Source: Magnetococcales bacterium (lineage in GTDB: Bacteria > Pseudomonadota > Magnetococcia > Magnetococcales > DC0425bin3). From it: a stretch of 13,750 nucleotides of DNA. A program made the position numbers and the translations under genes. Below are positions 6,960 through 13,668 of this stretch, in pieces. The notes under the pieces are model-generated. The model did no database searches and had not been told where the DNA came from. It saw only the letters and a program-made list of their open reading frames with translations. Where the stretch lies: assembly GCA_015229045.1 (NCBI GenBank), contig JADGCJ010000085.1, positions 1 through 13,750 of the forward strand. The letters run 5' to 3'. Every line of letters begins with the position of its first letter. The stretch's first letter is position 1.

Positions 6960-7000
6960 CTGGTTTGAGTGGCTGCTGGAAAAACAGCCACTCAAACCAG
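6960..7000 (+). promoter_or_regulatory. Perfect 16-bp hairpin between NlpC/P60 and SUMF1 genes
   Basis: CTGGTTTGAGTGGCTG (6960-6975) is followed by the 9-nt loop CTGGAAAAA and the exact inverse CAGCCACTCAAACCAG (6985-7000). The next gene's ribosome-binding site (AGAGG, 7012-7016) lies 12 bases further on. No T run follows on either strand, so it is not a simple intrinsic terminator. In RNA the stem would be very stable. It could be an mRNA-stability or attenuation element, or a protein-binding palindrome. Confidence 0.75.
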
Positions 7001-7024
7001 CCCCCATCACAAGAGGAAAAGGCC

Positions 7025-9478
7025 ATGAACATAAAATTTTGGGTTATTACCATGGTGTTTTGTTCGTGGACAGGCTCCGCAGGCGCCAAGGATATGACAC
7101 CTGGCGACATCATGGATCTGGACTTCTCCGATCCAGATGGCATCCATGAATCTTTTGATTATATAGATTTAAAATTTGATGACCTCGAAAGAGTTGAACT
7201 CTCCGATCCACATATGGTCGTCAAGACGTTTGTCGATCTCGAATTCAAGGGAGTCCACATCGCTCGACATCATTTTGCGCAATTTACTCATGACAGCATG
7301 GAAGAGAAGAGGATAATAGAGAGAGAGGAAATAAGTGTAAAGCTGGGTGGTTGCCCAGGCGATCTCTGCTCGGTTGGAAGAATCCTTGATGATTCATATG
7401 ATGATTTATTCGTTGTGTCCAGATACAAGATCCTGTCTGTCGATATCGATGGTAATCATGGAACTGCCACAATCGACTATGATCGTCTGGCCTCCACAGC
7501 CAGAGTACAACATGAAAGAAAAATCTTTGTTGATCGAAAAGATCATGATCTGGTCACGATGGAATTGCGGAAGAAGAACAACGAATGGCACATCATCAAT
7601 CCACCTCTTTGGCGTATTTCTGTTGATGCTATTCATAATGGGTACAGATGGTTAAAGAAAGAGTGGGGCTGTATTCCTCTGAATGATAGAAAGAAGTACA
7701 ATTCTAACGAAATTGACGAATGCAAAATTATAAAACATCTCAAGGCGAACAGGCGGAAAGAAATCCAACCCCTGACTACCCAAGCGCCAAAATGCCGCAA
7801 AGAGAAGGCTACGGCCACAGCCGTCATGATTGCCAATACCACCCCACCCGGGTTTGCCGCACCCATCCACAAGCGTGATCTGTCCGATCCACAGCAGGTG
7901 GTCAACATGTTTGTTGAGGATGAGTTCAAAGGCCTCTCTGATGTGCGCCTGCACATGGCCCGTTTTTCACCCAACAGCAAGGAGATGCAAAACGTTCATG
8001 AACTTGAACAGGCCTGTATCCGTAATGGCTGCTCCGATTGCGCCACCGTGGCACAAAATCAAAACAAAATATTGGACATATTTCACGATGAATGGTTTGC
8101 TGTTGGACATTACAACATCCAGCATGTCAAAACCGAAGGCAACCATGGTGTTGCAGAGGTTGATTTTGTGCGTCTTATATCCACAAAGAGAGGTGGATCG
8201 GTGCGCAGAATGTTTGCTGACAAAATAGCCCATGATCAGATTACACTGAATCTGATACGGGAAGACGGTCAATGGTTTATTGTTGATCCCCCGCCATGGC
8301 GCATAGATCACAATAAGGTTTCCAGCAAGTATTACAAAGCAGAAAAAGAGCTGGATCTCTCTTATGTCGAGACATCTCTCGATGCCCCCAAAAACGACCC
8401 TTTTCCCTCCCATGACCCGGAATCACTCCATTACCAATTGAACCATGATTTGCATACCATGGAACTTTTAAAAAACATAGCGGTGGAGTACCCCGAAGAG
8501 ATATGGGTCAGAAAAAGCCGGCATCTGGCAGCCGAACGACGACGCATGGAAGAGGATAAAAAGGCGTGGGAAAAGACCGATCAGGAGTTGCGGGCAGCAG
8601 CAACACCAAAACCGCCCGCTCTCCCTCCGGTCATGCCCGGCGGACAACCAGGAAAAGCACAAGAAAAATCCACTATCTGGCATGATCCGAAAACCGGCAT
8701 GACCTTCATCTGGATACCGGGCAGCACTTTCTGGATGGGGTGTGGTTCCTGGGTATCGGAGTGTTTTGGTGATGAAAAACCTGTCCACCTGGTCACCCTG
8801 GATGGATTCTGGTTAAGCGCATACGAGGTGACACAGGCCCAGTGGCAGGCGGTTATGGGGAGTAATCCGGCGCTCTTCCAGGACAGGGATTACGGACAGT
8901 CCAAGAAAAACATGACAGATGGCGATGAGGCGGTTATGGCCAAGCGTACCGATCCGGCCTTCCTCAACGGTAAGCAGAACCATCCCGTGGAGAAGATCAA
9001 TTTTGACCAGGTGCAAGATTTTATCAAAAAGCTGAACAGTCAGGGTGGTGAAGAATATCGTCTGCCTACAGAGGCTGAATGGGAGTATGCCTGCCGTGCG
9101 GGTGATGCGGAGGATCGTTATGCTGGTGGGAGTGATCTGTCGGCTGTCGCCTGGCATGCCTACAATAGCGAAGACACAACGCATGTGGTTGGAACCCGAC
9201 AGGCCAATCGCTTTGGCTTGTTTGACATGACGGGGAATGTCTCCGAATGGATGCAGGATCACTACAGTGCCACGGCCTATGCGCACCATGCGCGCCAAAA
9301 CCCCCTGGTGTCAGAGGGCAATAATATGGTCATACGTGGCGGCAGTTTTCAGGACAGGAGCAGACGTTTTTTGCGTTGTCTCTATCGTGGTTATCGGAAC
9401 CCGAGTGAAGAGAGTTATGCGAATTTTGGATTCCGGCTGGCTTTGACACCATCGGGTGGTCAGAAAGATGCCCAATAA
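7025..9478 (+). CDS. Exported protein: two NTF2-like-looking repeats plus FGE/SUMF1 domain without catalytic Cys
   Basis: An 817-aa protein starting at the ATG at 7025 (AGAGG eight bases upstream; an earlier in-frame ATG at 6965 lies inside a hairpin). A signal peptide ends at SAGA-KD (about residue 21), so the product is periplasmic or secreted. Residues 60-200 and 286-428 are copies of one domain. Matching anchors are LSDPHMVVKTFVDLEFKG / LSDPQQVVNMFVEDEFKG, then DGNHGTATIDYDRL / EGNHGVAEVDFVRL, then EWHIINPPLWRI / QWFIVDPPPWRI. The pattern suggests an NTF2-like fold, but this is inference. A charged helix and a proline-rich linker (528-543) follow. Residues 553-806 are an FGE-sulfatase/SUMF1 domain: FWLSAYEVTQAQW, NHPVEKINF, YRLPTEAEWEYACRAG, FGLFDMTGNVSEW and RGGSF ending in FGFRLAL. 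The two active-site cysteines of formylglycine-generating enzyme are absent (only Cys785 lies nearby), so a binding or scaffold role is more likely than catalysis. Early parts are very AT-rich (17 of 60 G+C at 7141-7200). Confidence 0.88.
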   Translation: MNIKFWVITMVFCSWTGSAGAKDMTPGDIMDLDFSDPDGIHESFDYIDLKFDDLERVELSDPHMVVKTFVDLEFKGVHIARHHFAQFTHDSMEEKRIIEREEISVKLGGCPGDLCSVGRILDDSYDDLFVVSRYKILSVDIDGNHGTATIDYDRLASTARVQHERKIFVDRKDHDLVTMELRKKNNEWHIINPPLWRISVDAIHNGYRWLKKEWGCIPLNDRKKYNSNEIDECKIIKHLKANRRKEIQPLTTQAPKCRKEKATATAVMIANTTPPGFAAPIHKRDLSDPQQVVNMFVEDEFKGLSDVRLHMARFSPNSKEMQNVHELEQACIRNGCSDCATVAQNQNKILDIFHDEWFAVGHYNIQHVKTEGNHGVAEVDFVRLISTKRGGSVRRMFADKIAHDQITLNLIREDGQWFIVDPPPWRIDHNKVSSKYYKAEKELDLSYVETSLDAPKNDPFPSHDPESLHYQLNHDLHTMELLKNIAVEYPEEIWVRKSRHLAAERRRMEEDKKAWEKTDQELRAAATPKPPALPPVMPGGQPGKAQEKSTIWHDPKTGMTFIWIPGSTFWMGCGSWVSECFGDEKPVHLVTLDGFWLSAYEVTQAQWQAVMGSNPALFQDRDYGQSKKNMTDGDEAVMAKRTDPAFLNGKQNHPVEKINFDQVQDFIKKLNSQGGEEYRLPTEAEWEYACRAGDAEDRYAGGSDLSAVAWHAYNSEDTTHVVGTRQANRFGLFDMTGNVSEWMQDHYSATAYAHHARQNPLVSEGNNMVIRGGSFQDRSRRFLRCLYRGYRNPSEESYANFGFRLALTPSGGQKDAQ

Positions 9479-9490
9479 GGTCTTTTTACT

Positions 9491-9592
9491 ATTAAAAGGG
9501 GTTGGGGGATCCAAGGGGGAGGCTCCGCCTGCCCCCTTGGTGGGGCTTGGGGCGAAGCCCCAATGGGGTTTGGGGCGAAGCCCCAATAAAAT
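9491..9592. repeat. Palindromic intergenic repeat, copy B, with two 23-bp direct units
   Basis: Starting 12 bases after the SUMF1 stop is ATTAAAAGGGGTTGGGGGAT, then a stem CCAAGGGGG (9511-9519) with CCCCCTTGG (9532-9540) and an inner AGGC/GCCT. Then come two 23-bp units (9542-9564 and 9565-9587) that differ by one base, each holding the small hairpin GGGGC-GAA-GCCCC. The stretch 9564-9592 is the exact inverse of 9635-9663 (29 bp), so the second unit also pairs with the next repeat element. Confidence 0.85.
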
Positions 9593-9610
9593 TGATCAAA
9601 CCACGTCTAT

Positions 9611-9842
9611 TCGAGAAAAATATTGGCATGAAAGATTTTATTGGGGCTTCGCCCCAAACCCCACCAGGACTCTGTCCTGGACCTGCCAGGGGGCCAGCCC
9701 CCTGGACCCCATTGACAGGCCAACGACTCGAGAAAAATATTGGCATAAAAGATTTTTGAGGCTTCGCCCCAAACTCCACCAGGACTCTGTCCTGGATCTG
9801 TCCGGTCGCCAGCCCCCTGGGCCCCATCGACGGGCCGACGAC
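9611..9842. repeat. Two tandem copies of a 115-117-bp three-hairpin repeat
   Basis: Copy 1 spans 9611-9727 and copy 2 spans 9728-9842. Each begins TCGAGAAAAATATTGGCAT and AAAGATTTT, then carries three palindromes. These are GGGGCTTCGCCCC (degraded to GAGGCTTCGCCCC in copy 2), CCAGGAC-TCT-GTCCTGG (9664-9680 in copy 1), and CCAGGGGG-CCAG-CCCCCTGG (9686-9705, left arm decayed in copy 2). Each ends with ATTGACAGGCCAACGAC or its variant. The unit fills the gap between the convergent SUMF1 and der genes. All open frames through it are by-products of the repeat. Confidence 0.88.
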
Positions 9843-9863
9843 GCACCTCGGAATGGATTCGGT

Positions 9864-11201
9864 TCAGTCATGACTCCTCCGAAACAACAACCGCACCGGC
9901 GCCCCGGCAAAATCAAACTCCTTCCTGAGCTGATTTTCCAAATAACGCCGATACGTGGCGTGGATCTCATCAGGATGGTTGGCATACAACAACAACGTGG
10001 GTGGCGCGACACTCACCTGCGACATGTACCGGATTTTCACCGGGTGCCCGGCATGCCGTGGCAACGGATGACGCTCCAGGACACCCGCCAGCCAGCGATT
10101 CAAAATGCCCGTGGAGATACGTCGATGACATGCCAAACCAACGCGATCCACCGTTGGCAACAAACGATCGATGCCGCGCCCCGTGTGCGCCGAAAGACGC
10201 AAGACCGGTACATGCCCCAAATGCGGAAATGACAACGCAAACTGATCGTTGCACCGATCCAGCGCCCCCGGCTCACGACCGGCCACGTCCCATTTGTTGA
10301 CCGCCATCACCAATCCACACCCCGCATCTGTGGCATAGCCGGCCACGCGCTGATCCTGATCGGTCACCCCACGCACACCATCCAAAACCAGAATCGCGAC
10401 ATCAGCGCGATCGATGGCTTTCAGAGCCGCAATCGCAGAAAAGGACTCCACGCGCTGCGTGATCCGGCTCTTGCGACGCAAACCTGCCGTATCGATCAAA
10501 ATATACTCTTTGCCATGCGGCGCCGTGAAAGGGGTATCGATGCTATCGCGCGTGGTACCCGGCAGTTCGCTCGCCAACAACCGCTCCTCGCCCAACAAAC
10601 GATTGATCAGGGAACTTTTTCCAGCGTTAGGGCAACCGATCACGGCGACACGCAAAACACCTCCCTCGCCCACGTCAACGATCGATTCCTGGGGCGACTC
10701 TGCCGGCAAAAGTGTGAAAAGCGCTGTCAATAAATCATCGATTCCTTGACCATGCGCAGCAGCAATGGCCACGACAGGCCCGGTACCCAACTCAAAAAAT
10801 TCCCAGACCCCCTGGCTGCCCCGGCGGCCTTCACTTTTGTTGATGGCGCACACCATCGGCTTGCCTGACTGACGCAACAACTCTGCTATGGCCTGGTCGT
10901 CGGGAAGAAGACCTGCCGTGCCATCGGCGACCAGGACCACGACATCGGCCTCTTCGACGGCGACCATGGCTTGATGGCGCACGTCGCGCAGCAGGAGTTC
11001 GGTGGAATTTTCGTGAAAACCGCCGGTGTCGACGATGCGGAAGCGGCGCTCACCCCATGTTCCCTGGCCGTATTGGCGGTCACGGGTGACGCCGGGCATG
11101 TCGTCGACGAGGGCGTTGCGGGTGCGGGTCAGGCGATTGAAGAGGGTTGATTTTCCGACATTGGGACGGCCAACGAGGGCAACGAGAGGAGGAAGAATCA
11201 T
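9864..11201 (-). CDS. der: Ribosome-assembly GTPase Der (EngA)
   Basis: A double-domain GTPase needed for maturation of the 50S ribosomal subunit. The 445-aa protein has two G domains in tandem. The first has GRPNVGKS (11-18), DTGG (58-61) and NKSE (121-124). The second has GCPNAGKS (189-196), DTAG (237-240) and NKWD (302-305). Residues about 355-440 are the KH-like RNA-binding domain (RRISTGILNRWL, then VKIRYMSQV). The first G4 motif reads NKSE instead of the commoner NKxD, a conservative change. The start at 11201 is the only one that keeps the P-loop at its normal place; no clear Shine-Dalgarno sequence precedes it, only an A/T palindrome. The order yfgM-bamB-der is that of E. coli and many other proteobacteria. 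The gene ends facing the SUMF1 gene across a repeat array. Confidence 0.97.
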   Translation of the reverse strand: MILPPLVALVGRPNVGKSTLFNRLTRTRNALVDDMPGVTRDRQYGQGTWGERRFRIVDTGGFHENSTELLLRDVRHQAMVAVEEADVVVLVADGTAGLLPDDQAIAELLRQSGKPMVCAINKSEGRRGSQGVWEFFELGTGPVVAIAAAHGQGIDDLLTALFTLLPAESPQESIVDVGEGGVLRVAVIGCPNAGKSSLINRLLGEERLLASELPGTTRDSIDTPFTAPHGKEYILIDTAGLRRKSRITQRVESFSAIAALKAIDRADVAILVLDGVRGVTDQDQRVAGYATDAGCGLVMAVNKWDVAGREPGALDRCNDQFALSFPHLGHVPVLRLSAHTGRGIDRLLPTVDRVGLACHRRISTGILNRWLAGVLERHPLPRHAGHPVKIRYMSQVSVAPPTLLLYANHPDEIHATYRRYLENQLRKEFDFAGAPVRLLFRRSHD

Positions 11202-11202
11202 G

Positions 11203-11256
11203 AATAAAATCTTTTATTGATTAAAGAGGCACTCTTGCAATCCATGCGATTGCAAG
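11203..11256 (-). promoter_or_regulatory. Hairpin and A/T palindrome in the bamB-der gap
   Basis: In the 88 bp between bamB and der there is a perfect 9-bp stem, CTTGCAATC (11234-11242) and GATTGCAAG (11248-11256), with a 5-nt loop. Immediately before the der start is the A/T palindrome AATAAAA-TC-TTTTATT (11203-11218). On the transcribed strand the stem precedes the palindrome and the der ATG. It could be a weak bamB terminator or a der leader structure; the T tract typical of a terminator is missing after the stem. Confidence 0.5.
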
Positions 11257-11289
11257 GGGTGATCGAGCGACTGGAGATCGGAGCGTTGC

Positions 11290-12489
11290 TCATTCAAACC
11301 GATAGGCGTTCCCGTCATTGGTCCACAGGTAAAGATAACTGCCCATCACTTGGGGATCGGCGAAGAGAGGCTCACCGAAGCGATCGAGACCAACAACCTG
11401 GCCGCTGGCAGGATCGACGGCGAAAAGACGACCTTTGCTGTCGCCGACAACGATTCGCTCATGAAACATCACCGGAGCCGTGAGCAGGGCATCGCTTAAG
11501 CGGGTTTTCCAGATGGGAATACCATCCGTCCCTCGCAGGGCCACGAGATTACCCTCGACATCGGAGACGATCAGGCGATCTTCCACCAGCAACGGGGTAC
11601 GCACCACCGAAAGTGGCCGTTCCCAGAAGGGCTTGCCGGTGGTGGGTTGCAAGGCCATCACTCGTCCCTGATGGGTGGCGGCAAAAACAACCCTGGACGT
11701 CGCAATGATCGGCGCAACGACACCTTGCAGCAGGTCGAGTTCGCTGCGTCCGCCGCCCATCATGGTCATATTGAAGTTCCAGAGAGATTTGCCATCGGTC
11801 GGCGAGAGGGCGAACACCTCACCCGTCGAGTAGCCCACCAGGACCGCACCGCTCGTCACGCCAGGAACACCCGATCCCATCACCACCAGGGGCACGGGTG
11901 TCGTATTGTGGACCCAGCGCCGTTGGCCGGTCGCGGCATCCAGGGCGTAGGTGCGATTATCCAGAGTGAGAAACACCACCAATCCCTTGACCACACGCGG
12001 TGGCGAGGCGATGGCCGTCGCGACGCTGGTCCGCCACAATTCATGGCCATCCTGACGATCGAGGGCCACCATTTCGGCACGAATGGTACCGGCGTAGAGA
12101 CGTTGCGCATCGGCGGAGACCCCGCCGGCGATGGCGGCTCCGATGTCGGTTTTCCAGCGCACGGCACCATCGGTCGGGTTCATGGCGACCACTTTGCCCT
12201 GGAAGGTGCCGACGGCATACAGGTCGTCATCGAGGGCTACGCCGGTCGAATGGAAAAGATATTTATCCGGCGCACCGACCACACCGCTGCGCCACAAACG
12301 ATGCAACCCGACTGTCTGGCCGGGTTTGGGTTCGACATACTCCTGGAGTGATTCGTCGGATGGTTTATCCGGGCCGGTGAACCAGGAGCCGGTCGAGGTG
12401 CAACCGCTCAGGCCCAACGCGAGAATGGCCCAGAGTCCGATCGGTATCAGGGGAGAGATCTCACGAGAGGCGCGACGCATCACCATCAT
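11290..12489 (-). CDS. bamB: Outer membrane assembly lipoprotein BamB
   Basis: A 399-aa lipoprotein of the BAM complex, which inserts beta-barrel proteins into the outer membrane; BamB binds BamA through an eight-bladed propeller. An N-terminal hydrophobic segment ends in the lipobox LGLSG-C, with the cysteine at residue 30. Repeated PQQ-type propeller blades follow. Typical blade endings are TFQGKVVAMNPTDGAVRW, DNRTYALDAATGQRRW, TGEVFALSPTDGKSLW, HQGRVMALQPTTGKPFW, EGNLVALRGTDGIPIW and KGRLFAVDPASGQVVG. The ATG at 12489 overlaps the yfgM stop as ATGA; ATGs at 12486 and 12480 are also possible and leave the lipobox intact. A GGAAGAAGG sequence precedes them and best suits 12480. It lies second in the yfgM-bamB-der run, its normal place. 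Confidence 0.95.
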   Translation of the reverse strand: MMVMRRASREISPLIPIGLWAILALGLSGCTSTGSWFTGPDKPSDESLQEYVEPKPGQTVGLHRLWRSGVVGAPDKYLFHSTGVALDDDLYAVGTFQGKVVAMNPTDGAVRWKTDIGAAIAGGVSADAQRLYAGTIRAEMVALDRQDGHELWRTSVATAIASPPRVVKGLVVFLTLDNRTYALDAATGQRRWVHNTTPVPLVVMGSGVPGVTSGAVLVGYSTGEVFALSPTDGKSLWNFNMTMMGGGRSELDLLQGVVAPIIATSRVVFAATHQGRVMALQPTTGKPFWERPLSVVRTPLLVEDRLIVSDVEGNLVALRGTDGIPIWKTRLSDALLTAPVMFHERIVVGDSKGRLFAVDPASGQVVGLDRFGEPLFADPQVMGSYLYLWTNDGNAYRFE

Positions 12490-13166
12490 CCTTCTTCCTT
12501 GTCGGCTGGGGTGGGGCCTCCCAGGCGTTCGACGCGGCGCAGCAGCCGCTGCCGCACACCTTCCGGGGGGATGAACCGGGGTTCAAGTCCCTGGCGAAAC
12601 TGAGCCAGGGCCTTCTCTTTGTTGCCTTCCTTGAGGGCCATCACCCCTTCCAGTTCCAGGGCCATGGGTTTATAGGGGGAGTCGGCGCCCATTTTGGCCA
12701 GATAGCCGCGAGCCTGGCTCATGTCGCTATCGGCCGCGATCCAGGCGGCTTCCATGAGGGCCGCGTCGGCGAGAGGATTTTTCCCTCCGGCTTCGCTGGC
12801 CAGGAGCTCCAATTCACGCAGGGCATCGCCGGACCGGCCCAGCTCCACCATGGTTCGCGCCAACAGCAGCCGTGACAACAGGACGTAGCCATGACCCGGG
12901 TAGGTCGTTTGCAGGGTTTTCAACCCGTTCTGGGCCTCATCCCAATGTTTCTCGGCGATGGCCTGATTGGCCGACAAAAAAAGATCCGACGCCGCCTGAT
13001 CACGTTTGGCGCGATGGTCAGTCCAGACGACGTAACCCACCAATCCGGCAAAGAACAGGGCCAGTCCGACAATGATCCAGCTGGCAAACCGACGTATGAA
13101 CCGGCTCAGTTGCTCGGCTTCCAGTTGCTCGTTGACCTCTTCAAAGACAATCTCGTCCTGGCTCAT
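12486..13166 (-). CDS. YfgM-like membrane-anchored TPR protein
   Basis: A 226-aa inner-membrane protein with a short cytosolic N-terminus, one transmembrane segment at about 28-49 (SWIIVGLALFFAGLVGYVVW), and a periplasmic tetratricopeptide-like region (TPR_21 / YfgM family). Helical repeats are seen at DLFLSANQAIAEKHWDEAQ, YVLLSRLLLARTMVELGRSG and LEGVMALKEGNKEKALAQF. In E. coli YfgM associates with SecYEG and periplasmic chaperones such as PpiD. The start at 13166 has a GGAGG five bases upstream. It is the first gene of the yfgM-bamB-der run, and the gene order supports the assignment. Upstream lies only a repeat-rich region, so its promoter should be within about 40-150 bp, but no good -10 box is seen. 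Confidence 0.88.
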   Translation of the reverse strand: MSQDEIVFEEVNEQLEAEQLSRFIRRFASWIIVGLALFFAGLVGYVVWTDHRAKRDQAASDLFLSANQAIAEKHWDEAQNGLKTLQTTYPGHGYVLLSRLLLARTMVELGRSGDALRELELLASEAGGKNPLADAALMEAAWIAADSDMSQARGYLAKMGADSPYKPMALELEGVMALKEGNKEKALAQFRQGLEPRFIPPEGVRQRLLRRVERLGGPTPADKEEG

Positions 13167-13217
13167 GGTGCCTCCGTTGCGTCAGCGTCTTTCCCTGTCA
13201 ATAAAAACACGAGGTAC

Positions 13218-13232
13218 GGGGGCAAAGCCCCC
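13218..13232. repeat. Small palindrome of the repeat family upstream of yfgM
   Basis: GGGGGC-AAA-GCCCCC (13218-13232) is followed by ATAAAATCTTTTTTT. Read on the minus strand this is AAAGATTTTAT then GGGGGCTTTGCCCCC, the same A/T-then-palindrome arrangement as the start of the units at 9611 and 9728. It is therefore a short inverted copy of that element, lying about 50 bp upstream of the yfgM start. Confidence 0.65.
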
Positions 13233-13288
13233 ATAAAATCTTTTTTTGTCATTAAAAATAAAGAGGGGACTGGGGGATTCATCCCCCA

Positions 13289-13354
13289 ATGGGGTCCGAG
13301 GCAAAGCCCCGATGAGGTCCGGGGCAAAGCCCTGAAATCCTCGGCAAAGCCCTG
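13289..13354 (+). repeat. Degenerate tandem 23-bp repeats
   Basis: Two 23-bp units (13289-13311 and 13312-13334) and a shortened third (13335-13354) share the core GGCAAAGCCC. Each matches the 23-bp units at 9542-9587, with GAAGCCCC replaced by AAAGCCCC. The units are contiguous, without spacers, so this is not a CRISPR array. Confidence 0.7.
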
Positions 13355-13480
13355 GGATCCTTGGCAGCCTACCCAATCCTGTCTTTTTTTCCAATTCATG
13401 CAAAAATTCAGTACGCTCGCCAAAATACAGATGAACGACCTGAAATGGAAGAGCTTGTCGGGGCAGATCCTGCGCACCTG

Positions 13481-13552
13481 CCCAGCGGGGCTGCGCCCCC
13501 GCAACTCAGCGAGACTTCGCCCCCACAACCCAGCGGGACTTCGCCCCCGCAA
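13481..13552 (+). repeat. Three tandem 24-bp repeats
   Basis: Units 13481-13504, 13505-13528 and 13529-13552 follow the consensus CCCAGCGGGACTTCGCCCCC GCAA, and a partial fourth (CCCACTGGA) follows. Units 1 and 3 differ at two positions. As 24 bases are eight codons, open frames across it show an octapeptide periodicity, but I see no ribosome-binding site or protein family to support translation. Confidence 0.8.
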
Positions 13553-13596
13553 CCCACTGGAAATCCACCCAGGATCCCAGAGTAAAATGCTTTGTT

Positions 13597-13668
13597 GGGG
13601 CTCCGTCCCAAACCCCGCCAAGGGGGCAGGCGGAAGCCCACCCCCTTGGATCCCCCAACCACCTTAAT
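13597..13668 (-). repeat. Palindromic intergenic repeat, copy C (inverted)
   Basis: Reading on the minus strand, the leader GGTGGTTGGGGGATCCAAGG enters the stem CCAAGGGGG/CCCCCTTGG (13618-13626 with 13641-13649). A GGGG-type palindrome then follows, degraded to GGGACGGAGCCCC. This is the same arrangement as copies A and B, in opposite orientation, with a slightly longer apical part. Confidence 0.75.

Noticed and set aside
6960..7000. Intrinsic terminator of the NlpC/P60 gene
   Set aside because: The stem is strong, but neither strand has a T run directly after it.
7025..7090. Lipoprotein signal at Cys13 of the SUMF1 protein
   Set aside because: The cysteine lies inside the hydrophobic core without a lipobox; an A-G-A signal-peptidase I site follows at residues 19-21.
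7025..9478. Active sulfatase-modifying (formylglycine-generating) enzyme
   Set aside because: The catalytic cysteine pair is missing and no sulfatase is encoded nearby.
9491..9842. Insertion sequence
   Set aside because: No transposase frame is present; the elements are short strings of hairpins, at most a non-autonomous repeat.
9311..9846. Several open frames on both strands through the repeat array
   Set aside because: Their products are repetitive translations of the hairpin units, without ribosome-binding sites or family similarity.
13167..13200. TTGACA upstream of yfgM as a sigma-70 -35 box
   Set aside because: The sequence 16-18 bases downstream shows nothing like TATAAT, so it is not called as a promoter.
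13289..13552. CRISPR array
   Set aside because: Units are contiguous with no unique spacers, short (20-24 bp) and variable.
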